A stretch of DNA of 41,834 bases from Echinostoma caproni. Lineage: Eukaryota > Platyhelminthes > Trematoda > Plagiorchiida > Echinostomatidae. Below, one piece after another: positions 33,620 to 41,834 of the stretch. Position 1 is the stretch's first letter; every line of letters begins with the position of its first letter. The DNA is taken from contig UZAN01040277.1 in NCBI GenBank assembly GCA_900618425.1, positions 25,634-67,467 of the forward strand, read 5' to 3'. A program made the translations under genes and the position numbers. Below the pieces are notes generated by a model. The model was not told where the DNA came from and did no database searches. It saw only the letters and a program-made list of their open reading frames with translations.

Positions 33620-33919
33620 CTAAATTATCAAGGAAACAAAAGGCAGTACTGTATCTGAGGTCTCTGATTTCAAGTATTCTAGAGCCCTCTGAGATGACGG
33701 CACTTCACGCCCTTCATCCTTGAGCCACATTATGTGCTCCAGTTTCAAATGCTCACTTCTGGTTCGTGGTATTCGACCACGGTCAGATAGGGAACCCGAG
33801 GAAAAACCATTTTTCCACCTTGTAATAACAATTTTCTTTCTAAAACCATACCAGTGGTTGGCCAGGTTTATTCGGTCCCGGGAACATGAGGTGGTAAGAG
33901 AATGAGCAGCAATATGCAA
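33620..33919 (-). CDS. Candidate coding stretch, unknown
   Basis: A 99-codon minus-strand frame without an ATG at its head, GC-richer than its flanks. It reads RDRINLANHWYGFRKKIVIT, then GSLSDRGRIPRTRSEHLKLE and HIMWLKDEGREVPSSQRALE, then a hydrophobic end and TAG. Basic first half, helical second half. A donor AAG/GTGGAA lies in the middle, so two exon interpretations are possible. The opposite strand is open over part of it (33720-33905). Not recognised. Confidence 0.35.
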   Translation of the reverse strand: MHIAAHSLTTSCSRDRINLANHWYGFRKKIVITRWKNGFSSGSLSDRGRIPRTRSEHLKLEHIMWLKDEGREVPSSQRALEYLKSETSDTVLPFVSLII

Positions 33920-34836
33920 ATTTGTTCACTGAGTTCAAGCAATTGCGTCTATCGAGCTCTACATCATCAGTCACCACACTAAAATAACTTGGCACGGTCG
34001 CACTTTAACCGGATCGAGTGATGCTTCCGCTAATAGTATGGTTCTGAATCCCCAGAATGATGTTGAGATCAGGTCCCATTTGGTTTTCGTTAAAGATACC
34101 CTAGCATAGCGCGGCTGCCCCAAATTACTTCAGACAAAGTCAAAGCATTATCAACATTCAAACTTCTGCAAATGATAGAGAAATTTATTCCTTCAGTTAA
34201 TCGTGAAAGCAACCATTAGCATACTTCTATCCCGGAAAGTCAAACAATTGCACTTTATTAAACCAATCGGTGAGGGCTATTCATTTTTAATGAAGTTTGC
34301 CTTTCCTTCGTATCTCATAACTGTCCTAAGTTAGCCATACGTATCTTTTCCTAGACGTCAAATTTATATCCCACGTTTCTTCATTTAAAGTTGCAGCTAG
34401 TTTGTTTATTAAAATCTGAACAATAATATAACTGCGTCGTTGGTGTAGGCACAATGGTGAAAGGACACACACGGTTTGAGCAACCATTAAAGTTCCTTAA
34501 TAAAGTATTTGCCATGCAGGAACAGGTTGCGTCCACGAGTAAACTGAAAACACATCACGTATCACAATATAACCATGCTTGAATAGTATGAAAACTTCAA
34601 AACCTGGTTAAAAATGCATATTCAGCAAGGAAATATTCAAGCTACCACTAACTTGGGTTTATTATTCACGATGAGCACCGGGTGAAGAATATTTTATTTT
34701 GCGTCTGTTCTCGAGATACGAGGTAATCGTTTCTTGGTTTTGATCGGTACCCCTTCAATCATTAGCCATCACTGCATATCAAAACACTGTTGAATTCAAT
34801 CGAGCCTCACTAATCGTTATGCTCTGATCAAATCAC
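33920..34836. other. No gene supported
   Basis: Short frames only; presumed intron or intergenic sequence. Confidence 0.4.
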
Positions 34837-34977
34837 CTTGTTCATGAACCCGAATTATGTTCTTGAAGATTCCGATTTTGTTGGAAATTTCGTGATGGTG
34901 AGCTAAAGCTAACCATGTGTTATCCATTTTACGCTTCATTTTAACCAGGTGATGCAAAACAAGTTTATTTTGTTCAG
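34837..34977 (-). CDS. Candidate internal exon, helical protein
   Basis: A 141-base exon with one of the best acceptors here (TGTTTTTTCCCATACAG) and an AAG/GTGATT donor. Two bases complete a split codon, followed by 46 codons and one carried base. It reads EQNKLVLHHLVKMKRKMDNT, then WLALAHHHEISNKIGIFKNI, then IRVHEQ. This is a basic, His-rich and strongly helix-prone segment. If the donor is ignored the frame ends at TAA 34817. Phase fits the exon at 31320-31476. Family unknown. Confidence 0.5.
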
Positions 34978-35235
34978 CTGTATGGGAAAAAACACTTCCA
35001 TACACAGATATGGTATTGACTATAAAATATTGGATGACTCGTTCGAAATTCGATCACAACATGCCGTATTGATTGCAATTTGCATATGACGCATCAAAAC
35101 AGGCGGAGCGGGGAGCCGATTGTCGATTGCAACTGAACAGCACTCAACTTGACCACGAACAGAAACACACATAATTGACTTATTTGAATCCCATCTGTTA
35201 TATGATTATTTGGAGGTATTCAAACCAATCTGAAG

Positions 35236-35384
35236 TCAAATTTTAAGTCCACTGAATGTGTTCGTTTTTAACTCCTCTACGAAAACGTCACTTCGGTGAT
35301 GGTAAATTGGGATAAAAATTAATATTATTATTAAATAATCAACAACTGCTACAAATAGTTCTAGAAAATGTATATAGAAATGTT
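35236..35384 (-). CDS. Candidate terminal exon with a membrane segment
   Basis: Acceptor TTATTTGGTTCTCCCAG, then a frame reading HFYIHFLELFVAVVDYLIII followed by LIFIPIYHHRSDVFVEELKT and a short end at TGA. About 20 consecutive hydrophobic residues would span a membrane, followed by a charged tail. It stays open for 49 codons in very AT-rich sequence, where stops are frequent. Alternatively, hydrophobic runs can appear by chance in T-rich DNA. Unknown protein. Confidence 0.35.
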
Positions 35385-36199
35385 CTGGGAGAACCAAATA
35401 AACATGAGATGCAATCAATCATTCGTTTATTTTGGAATGCGTGGACAATGCGTCTTTCTCAAGTGGTATCACTTTCTTTAAACGGTATTTTGCTTTATTT
35501 TAACGTTTGCACGGTGTGAGGACACCACTTGTGCAACGCAAAGTTGACGCATTTAACTGACCTGTAAATCAGGAAACATTATTTGATGACGATAAATCCA
35601 CAAATAATTGTCGGCAACATTTTCCCATCTCTTTTTGTTGATTCATATAATAAAACCTACCAAAAGTATTATACCTGTTTGTCTCTTCTGATTTTATTGT
35701 TGGCCTGCTAATATAAGTCACGACTGGGAGTGGTTTTCCCAATGCTTATTGCTGGATGTTCTCCATTCATGTCTGGAAACCGTAACTTACTAGAGTTGTT
35801 CTCAAACAGAGGTCGATTTGATTTACACATAAACATTTTCTTGATCTGCAAACACATTCCAACCACAACAAGATATTTCAAATACATCAAACATTTTCAA
35901 GGAATCAGATAACCGTATCATACTATTTTTATAACTGTACAGATATCAGTTTTCCGTCGAAGTAATAGAGCATAGAACGCAGATGTTTTCTATTATGCAC
36001 CCTGGCCAAATTCAGAGATTTCATGATTCAATACTCAGAACCTGTTCTACACAACTGAAAGACCTTGCACGTCATCTTACACTAAAACAGTTAGGCTATT
36101 CTCTTTTTGCAAATAATTGCATCATTTGAATTTCGTAAATGATATTGAATAAACCGTTGCAAATAAACGAAAAGCATTGACTCATTGATTATTTTCCAG
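35385..36199. other. No gene supported
   Basis: Overlapping 60-codon frames on both strands at 35708-35912 are chance-length and lack splice support. Confidence 0.4.
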
Positions 36200-36436
36200 A
36201 AACGATGCGCATATTATGTATGCAATTTTAGCTCCGTCAATTTGAAAATATCAAACTACAATCCGATGAAAGTATCTCAAAAGAAAGCAGTGCGAAATAA
36301 AAAAAATTCACACAACTTAATCTCAAATAAACAAGTCAATTTGCCTAAATTAGATGAATCAAATATAAATTTCTTCCATTTTTCTACTCAGCAAGTTCCT
36401 TTCTTTGGTTTAGAACCTGATTCATCCGTCGCATAA
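36200..36436 (+). CDS. Candidate terminal exon, unknown protein
   Basis: An excellent acceptor (GATTATTTTCCAG) then 78 codons in phase 0 and TAA. The frame reads KRCAYYVCNFSSVNLKISNY, then a Lys and Asn rich middle (VSQKKAVRNKKNSHNLISNK), then LPKLDESNINFFHFSTQQVP and FFGLEPDSSVA. It is AT-rich yet stop-free, which is less likely by chance than an equal ORF in GC-rich DNA. The changing composition along the frame resembles a linker and a short C-terminal motif. No canonical AATAAA close by. It lies opposite in strand to the neighbouring candidates, so it would be a separate gene. Confidence 0.5.
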   Translation, partial: KRCAYYVCNFSSVNLKISNYNPMKVSQKKAVRNKKNSHNLISNKQVNLPKLDESNINFFHFSTQQVPFFGLEPDSSVA

Positions 36437-37244
36437 ATTATAGCTTAAAGGCAGTTAACAATGAGGAACTTGAGTTAGTAATCTAGCGGACTGTTATACC
36501 CTCTAATCTACCGCATTCCGTGCTATGCGTTGTACGGCATTCCACTTTGCTACGTTTTCCAACCAGCAGCAAATGTGGTAGAACGTTTGTTGAGTAAAAT
36601 GCAACGGTGGAAGTCTGTGATTAGCCGCAAAAGAAACTTTGGAATAGGTTTGTTGGTAATCTGGAAGTCGGATGTGCGGTATCGTTTTGTATGGGCAAGT
36701 TTCTAACGCAGATTACCATGACGAACAAAACGTATATTCAATTAATCCTTGCCCCGGCCCAGCACTCGGTTCTTTTCACAGTTGATCTTGCCTGGGGTCT
36801 ACCAATAAGTGCGTGCATACAAATGTGAGCTAAACATCAACTCTATTGGTAAAGAAAGTGATATGTATGCTCATTCATTGTTTCACTTCACTCACCACTA
36901 ATATTTGTTTTGTAACAAAAGTTATGATGAGGGTGACGAATAGAACTGGGTGAGCCACAACGCGTTTGATGCTGAAGAATTCCGACCACTAAAGAGCGAT
37001 TATCAAAAGGCTAAACACAGATTTGATAGTTCATTGTGTTTCGGTATGATCAAGCAAAACTGTTGATTTTGAACGACACTAAATTTTAGTTGGATCAAAT
37101 TAATACAAATTGTAATACAAAATCGCAGGTGGAAATTGTTTAACTATGCCTATTCATAACCGAATCGACGACACTTCTTAGCTCCAGCCTGAGGCTGCAC
37201 TTTAGCATAAGCTCATACTTAGTATGGCACAATGAGCATTTTAC
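36437..37244. other. No gene supported
   Basis: A GC-richer patch near 36740-36820 has no sustained frame. Confidence 0.35.
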
Positions 37245-37403
37245 CTTGGAACTATGGCTTACAACATAACTAGTTTCGGATACTAAGTCAATCAGTAGGG
37301 CACCGGAAGCTTTGGGGTAGGTCTCTTCGGTTTCGCTGGATCCCTCTTCCTTTTGCATCTCACGAACGGTTTCTATACAACCAAGCTCCTCAAACAGTCT
37401 TTG
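37245..37403 (-). CDS. Candidate internal exon, acidic protein
   Basis: A 159-base (53 codon) exon in phase 0 at both ends, between acceptor GATTCCTCAG and donor AAG/GTAAAA; a second good donor, GTT/GTAAGC, lies 18 bases earlier. It reads QRLFEELGCIETVREMQKEE, then a Glu, Ser and Thr rich linker, then ALLIDLVSETSYVVSHSSK. The acidic linker between two hydrophobic parts and the GC-richer composition argue for real coding sequence. If the frame is read past both donors it ends at 37140. Family unknown. Confidence 0.47.
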
Positions 37404-37580
37404 CTGAGGAATCTCTACTCTCTACGTCTTTTTGACGAATGTGTTACAACGCCAAAGTTCGGAGGCATTAAAATACCATGTGGGGTCATACCCGTGTTCA
37501 TGAACCACCAGTAGTCTACCTAGGCTAGTGTGTTAAAAACGGTTCTTCCATATCAACTAAGATGAGACTTAAGAACCAGG

Positions 37581-37767
37581 CTACCCTTCGGGGTTGTAAC
37601 AGTAGTCACCAGATTGTTTGAGCATGGGAGTTATTGGGCATCTTGGATGTCTGACCCTATCCATCCGATCAAATGGACACTGGCCCCACAGTGAATTGCA
37701 GTCTTCATATCGCCTCGATAACTGGAGCATCAATCTCGGATTCGTGAAAGGGTCCGTTTGTGAATTC
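37581..37767 (-). CDS. Candidate exon, Cys-containing
   Basis: Acceptor TTAATTCTCCATAG, one carried base, then a frame with SQTDPFTNPRLMLQLSRRYE, DCNSLWGQCPFDRM, HPRCPITPM and SGDYCYNPEG before a stop. Four Cys in about 35 residues, with Pro and Gly around them, suggest a small extracellular or metal-binding fold. A GATAGG/GTCAGA donor would end it earlier. A second frame over its first part (EFTNGPFHESEIDAPVIEA) also looks coding, so the frame is uncertain. Same strand as 37245-37403 and about 180 bases upstream of it. Confidence 0.35.
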
Positions 37768-39712
37768 CTATGGAGAATTAACCTGCCTTGACCTGGAAAA
37801 ATCATCGAACCTTCTCTTTTGACGAAGATTTATGTACCATGATTCGTTTGGTACACAGTCTGGATTCAGACGTGTATGAAACACAATAAATACCTGGGAG
37901 ATGGTTTGTGGTTGTCAAGCGTTAAAGGTTTCCCTCTATCACCCCCTAAGGATGTGTGTGAATTCCATCATCGCCACCTATGCTCGCTCATTTATCCTTT
38001 AAGTAGTGGCTGAAGTTCAATCGTTCTTGAAAGTTGCGTATGCGTGTTGGCCGTAAAACAAAGTAAAATGATTTATTGATTTTAAAAAACAGTATGCTTT
38101 CAGATTTCCTTCCAAACCCGTTGTCTCCTCTAAATGATTGTGCTAAATAAATGCTGCTATAAGCTGTGAATTACAATTAGTTAATCCCATTTGGGGATGC
38201 AGTAGCACTCGACGCTTCTTATGGATATTTTTGAATCAGGATTATAAACGTGATCACATTGAACCTGTTGAACTGGATGCATTTTGTAAACAAAATGCTG
38301 TCATTATACTCCATTTTGTCTCTCTGGGTTTATGGGGTTTTTCAGAAATCTCATCTGCATAGAACTAGGTCACATGATTTCCTTTCAGCGCTCGCATCAT
38401 GCACGTTGAGCCCATTTGCATTTGCCTTTCGACCTCTTCACATGATCGCTGAGTTGAACCTGTAGCACGAGAAGAGATTAGCCGTATGTGTGTGTCTCTG
38501 TTTTAACTGTTTAATCCCATCGGAAAGCAGTTTGGGGACAAAACATTGCCACTTTTTCATTAGATAATTGTTGGCGTCGGTCCCACACCATGAAAAATGC
38601 ACGAGTCTTGTTGGGTATAACATCTGATAAATGTGCAATAGGATGCATGATATATATGACCCTGTTCACGTACTGTGAATCTTCACTAATGGTATCCATT
38701 GAACCCTCGCTTTATCCGAGGCGTAAATATTGACTAAGTATAAAGGGCACAGCTAACAATCATCAGGCTTGAGTATTTTAGTTATTAAACAGACTTTAAA
38801 CAAACAAGTTAAAACACGATTCAAAAAGTTATTATTCTGATGAACTACTTACTATAACCAGATCAATGGTTTATCACTTTATGATTATTGTACTCGTGAG
38901 AAATGTTCTCTAAGTCTTTCGCAAAATTAATGATAGTGGGTTGATGTTAAGTACTTACGGTCTCAAGGACCGCGTGACTTTTGAAGTGACTAGGCACTAC
39001 CGATAGAACGTTGCAAGTGATAAGTAGACCCCATTGTTTCGTTTACCTGCAAATGCTTTTTACGTAAATTATATTCTTTCTTTCATCATGTTCGCAAACA
39101 TTTTATTATGATTGGCGCGATGTTTATGTGCGCATGAGGCAATTTATGCATATACATTGCTAACGGACCCATTCAACTAAGTTTTTTGGCGATCGAGCGT
39201 CAAAACAAATTTTTCTAATCGTTATTCTTATCGGCAGAATTGTGCATCTACGGAGGAGCTCCGTTGTTACCAACCCATTTAGTTACACTCTTATATAGTA
39301 AATTGCATGTGGTATGAAATATTCAAATATTGTCCCCTTCATCAACCATGTTTACATCGAGGGAAAGTACTGTGGTGGCTTCATTTTCTTCAGTTTGGAG
39401 GTCCCATTCTCCGGACAAGTGAAACTTCTTTGCATTGGCCTAACCCTATGTAGTGCCTGAATTTGAAAGCGAATATAATGCATTTCATTTTATGCATGGC
39501 ATGAATCGAAATCCGAGACAGCTTTCGGTCAGCCGGAAATACTGGACATGCACTGGACCGGTACAAATGTTAAAATTCTTCTTAGATCTGTCACACAACG
39601 GTAATCCACGAGTAAAATGGAACGTGTTCAACAAAAATAAATTATTTTACGCATCTATGCATGCATCTCCCGTAAGGGATGAAGAACAAGATAACAGAGT
39701 ATAAATAAATGT
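37768..39712. other. No gene firmly supported
   Basis: At 38388-38465 on the plus strand a good acceptor (GATTTCCTTTCAG) leads into 25 codons ending AELNL and a stop, too short to call. A plus ORF at 39453-39704 ends near a CCC/GTAAGG donor-like site but lacks a convincing acceptor. Confidence 0.3.
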
Positions 39713-40123
39713 TTAGAACCATTCCTGCTTACAACCCATTACTTGTTTATCATGATTTGGTACAAAGGTAGACGACAAATCCACAAATTGCATTTGTGGA
39801 TCATAGGACTGCCGTTGGTAGCGGCATAATCGCTTTGTCACAGGCAGCACAAAACCCATGCAACTGTAACCAGGTGGACTTCGAATGATTAGGCAAGCGG
39901 TTCCTAGCAATCTCGATGATGTATACATTTTTGGGTGGCATGGGTCTGGCACCAGATTTCCTTCTTTTAAAACACAGTGGATACCTGCAGAAAGCGTTCT
40001 GATGTACGCAGCGTCATGTAATAAGGTTGGTCTAATCGTACTTTTTGACCATACGGACGATTCTATGTGATCTACCACCTCGAAGTCCGTTTGACGGAAG
40101 AGAACTAGGTTTTTAAACACCAT
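39713..40123 (-). CDS. Longest complete ORF, candidate single-exon or terminal coding sequence
   Basis: 136 codons from ATG to TAA, the longest gap-free frame in the window. Under a simple composition model about one such ORF in two windows is expected, so length is only mild support. The residues look real: FKNLVLFRQTDFEVVDHIES, then LLHDAAYIRTLSAGIHCVLK, DPCHPKMYTSSRLLGTACLI and RSPPGYSCMGFVLPVTKRLC, ending MGCKQEWF. Six Cys, a mixed hydrophobic pattern and a GC-richer stretch. Acceptor-like AACCTAG and CTTCGAG lie near its start, so it may be a terminal exon. Not recognised. Confidence 0.42.
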   Translation of the reverse strand: MVFKNLVLFRQTDFEVVDHIESSVWSKSTIRPTLLHDAAYIRTLSAGIHCVLKEGNLVPDPCHPKMYTSSRLLGTACLIIRSPPGYSCMGFVLPVTKRLCRYQRQSYDPQMQFVDLSSTFVPNHDKQVMGCKQEWF

Positions 40124-40691
40124 ATGTCACAAAATCTAGGATTATATGCTGTGGTCACGTTACATTTAGTATGAGAATAAGTGTCCGAGTGAAATACTGG
40201 TTAAACACTGACTCATGAGAGCATAGGTAGATATAGGTCTGTATAACACCCAAACTTGACCAGATAGCCAATAGAGGAATATTAAAAGCTGACGGGTGGC
40301 CTGAATAGTTCAAGTTCACTTCATAAACAATAGAAAGTTAACTTGGCAGTCGCATGTGCAATATCAGTTAGCCCATAACGCGTGTCACCGGCACCATAAT
40401 GTTTATCTTAGCTCTCTGAAAAGACCTGGAGAGGTTGGTGGCTGGTATCTTTAACTGTAATGCATTTTATTCTCATCATATAAAAGAATAAAAACGAAGT
40501 GAGACAATTCCTCCCAAAACTTCATTATATATATATATATATATATATACGCAATGTATGAGTGATAGCTACTGTTTCTTTTCCATGGTTATGCTATTTT
40601 TCTCGAAGCATGATAGACTTTTCCGAAATACTTTTTATCCGCTTCACAATTTGTGTATATGCACCCATTCGGATACAATGCAACCGGATAG
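40124..40691. other. No gene supported
   Basis: AT-rich with an (AT)n run; the open frame starting at 40562 leads into the next candidate exon. Confidence 0.4.
40525..40549. repeat. (AT)n microsatellite
   Basis: Twelve or so tandem AT units. Confidence 0.92.
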
Positions 40692-40753
40692 CAGATGTTC
40701 AAAAGACAAAAGAAATGAGCGGCATTAAGTCCTCGGGGAAGACAAACGAGCAG
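40692..40753 (+). CDS. Weak candidate exon, plus strand
   Basis: A strong donor (GAGCAG/GTATGA) ends a frame reading DVQKTKEMSGIKSSGKTNEQ. The acceptor ACCGGATAG is acceptable. Polar, Lys-rich. The opposite strand is also open and protein-like here (see 40699-40896), and only one of the two is likely real. Confidence 0.3.
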
Positions 40754-40896
40754 GTATGAGGGTGATCAAAGTATACTAAATTATTCATTATAAATTCTTT
40801 ACGTGCTACCACTGACGCCGGATACCACCTGGATTCCACTTCTTTTGTTATTACACTGTCCAACAAAAGTTTGTTGCGACTCCTTTTTGATTCCAA
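40699..40896 (-). CDS. Weak candidate ORF, antisense to the previous entry
   Basis: 65 codons from ATG to TGA reading MESKRSRNKLLLDSVITKEV, then ESRWYPASVVARKEFIMNNL and VYFDHPHTCSFVFPEDLMPL. Composition is protein-like throughout. No clear splice pair unless the CCAG/GTGGTA donor inside is used. It overlaps the plus-strand exon candidate. Confidence 0.3.
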   Translation of the reverse strand: MESKRSRNKLLLDSVITKEVESRWYPASVVARKEFIMNNLVYFDHPHTCSFVFPEDLMPLISFVF

Positions 40897-41296
40897 TTAT
40901 CTAGTGTTTTTGTTACTGCATATTCGTGTAATTTGTCTGGCAATACCAGTGATCCGTACACAACTGGTTGTCTAAGATGTGCGGCTCGCATACATTGCAT
41001 TATCTTGGAAACGAACTACTTCTGCTGTTCTGAATAACTAATCAGCTCACCTCTAAGTCGGCGCTAATCTCGAATTTCGTCTCCTCACAGATAAATCATA
41101 ATGCCACATCGTGGGCTTTTTCAAAGTTTCACCGGGATCGTTTTCTCTGAGCCGATAGCACTAAAAATGTCATTGCATTTGGTTCTTATTGCTCCATGAG
41201 GAATAAAACGAACAGGTATCCCTATACGCAGAATTACAGACACAGTTGATTGATTTCCACGGTGTTAATGAAAATCAAATACACACATCTCTACAG

Positions 41297-41506
41297 GCCA
41301 AACATGAACCAGAGTCTACTTATAGCTTCTTCCATTTTGGATATGTTTTCGATGAACTATGCAATTTACCAGTCTTTTGTAGACAATATAAATATTCTTT
41401 GTATTCATTTTATGAGGGTCTTTCAAGAGGCTTATCTTTTGTCTTTGTATCATTTTCCGATATTGGTCAGACTTCTGCCCAAGAAGTAAAAAACCGGAGG
41501 TTTTGA
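41297..41506 (+). CDS. Candidate exon with two overlapping open frames
   Basis: Acceptor ACACATCTCTACAG. In phase 0 the frame reads AKHEPESTYSFFHFGYVFDE and ends KNRRF at TGA 41504. Shifted by one base it reads PNMNQSLLIASSILDMFSMN and YAIYQSFVDNINILCIHFMR, ending LLPKK at 41489. The second looks like a membrane-associated helix, the first like a soluble aromatic-rich segment. A donor-like GAA/GTAAAA lies near the end. Which frame is used, if any, cannot be settled from sequence alone. Confidence 0.35.
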   Translation, partial: AKHEPESTYSFFHFGYVFDELCNLPVFCRQYKYSLYSFYEGLSRGLSFVFVSFSDIGQTSAQEVKNRRF

Positions 41507-41834
41507 GAAGCTTTTGAGCATGGGATAATTTTAAAGATACTTCTGTATATTAAGAAGATTTAAACAGCTCCCGGTTCTTCACTTCCAACTTTGCGCTTAG
41601 ACTAGGGACATAATGGAGAACTTCTCTACTTAAGGAGTTCGCATTTTAGGGCCTATGATACATCTTCACTAAAAGATCAAAATGTCCTAGTTAGGCACTC
41701 TGATGTATGTGAATAGCTGGATGGTGAGGGTCACGTATCTCTTCTCTAGCTCTCGAGTATTTAAACAGCTAAGTACCGTCAGAGCTTACATTTGCGCAGC
41801 TTGCGCCATCTAGAGCAAAATTTGTTGTTTAGTA
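41507..41834. other. No gene supported at window end
   Basis: Short frames only. The string ATTTAAACAGCT occurs twice (near 41558 and 41758). Confidence 0.4.

Noticed and set aside
1..41834. CRISPR array, bacterial operon or phage region
   Set aside because: No regularly spaced repeats, no adjacent long ORFs and no ribosome-binding-site pattern; the sequence is eukaryotic in character.

Overview
This looks like a nuclear, intron-rich eukaryotic scaffold piece, most likely from a flatworm, and I lean to a trematode. The reasons are the AT-rich composition (about 60 percent or more by eye), the absence of long ORFs or operon structure, the scaffold gaps (10635-11274 and 24904-25464), and the repeat types. 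Those repeats are a Penelope-like element with a GIY-YIG endonuclease and a CR1/Jockey-type LINE, both common in fluke genomes. The species call is inference; no host gene could be named.

Layout. 1-700 holds a tRNA-like short repeat candidate. 759-5534 holds plus-strand candidate exons, four of which share compatible splice phases. 7888-10461 (minus) holds the best host-gene evidence: three small exons with consistent phase leading into a coiled-coil terminal exon, and a possible further exon upstream. 13473-15150 is a Penelope-like element pair in head-to-head inverted orientation. The minus copy carries a decayed reverse transcriptase and the start of the endonuclease; the plus copy carries a still-open GIY-YIG domain and a structured 3' tail that resembles a decayed hammerhead ribozyme. 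15151-22270 is almost empty apart from microsatellites. 22271-22741 is a coding-like stretch broken by in-frame stops. 24604-26180 contains a gap whose two edges are identical, so the gap is probably an assembly artefact. 26633-28309 and 31320-37767 hold several minus-strand candidate exons. 29290-31060 is a decayed LINE. 36200-36436 is a good plus-strand terminal exon candidate, and 39713-41506 holds several further weak candidates.

How things fit together. The two mobile elements are the only features recognised by family. Both are degraded apart from the plus-strand GIY-YIG reading frame, and nothing here looks able to move on its own. The host exons are ab initio calls from splice signals, open frame and residue composition. 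At this AT content stops fall about every 15 codons, so roughly half a dozen ORFs of 100 codons are expected by chance in six frames. Exon calls below about 0.4 confidence should therefore be treated as leads only. No CRISPR array, operon, rRNA or intact tRNA was seen.
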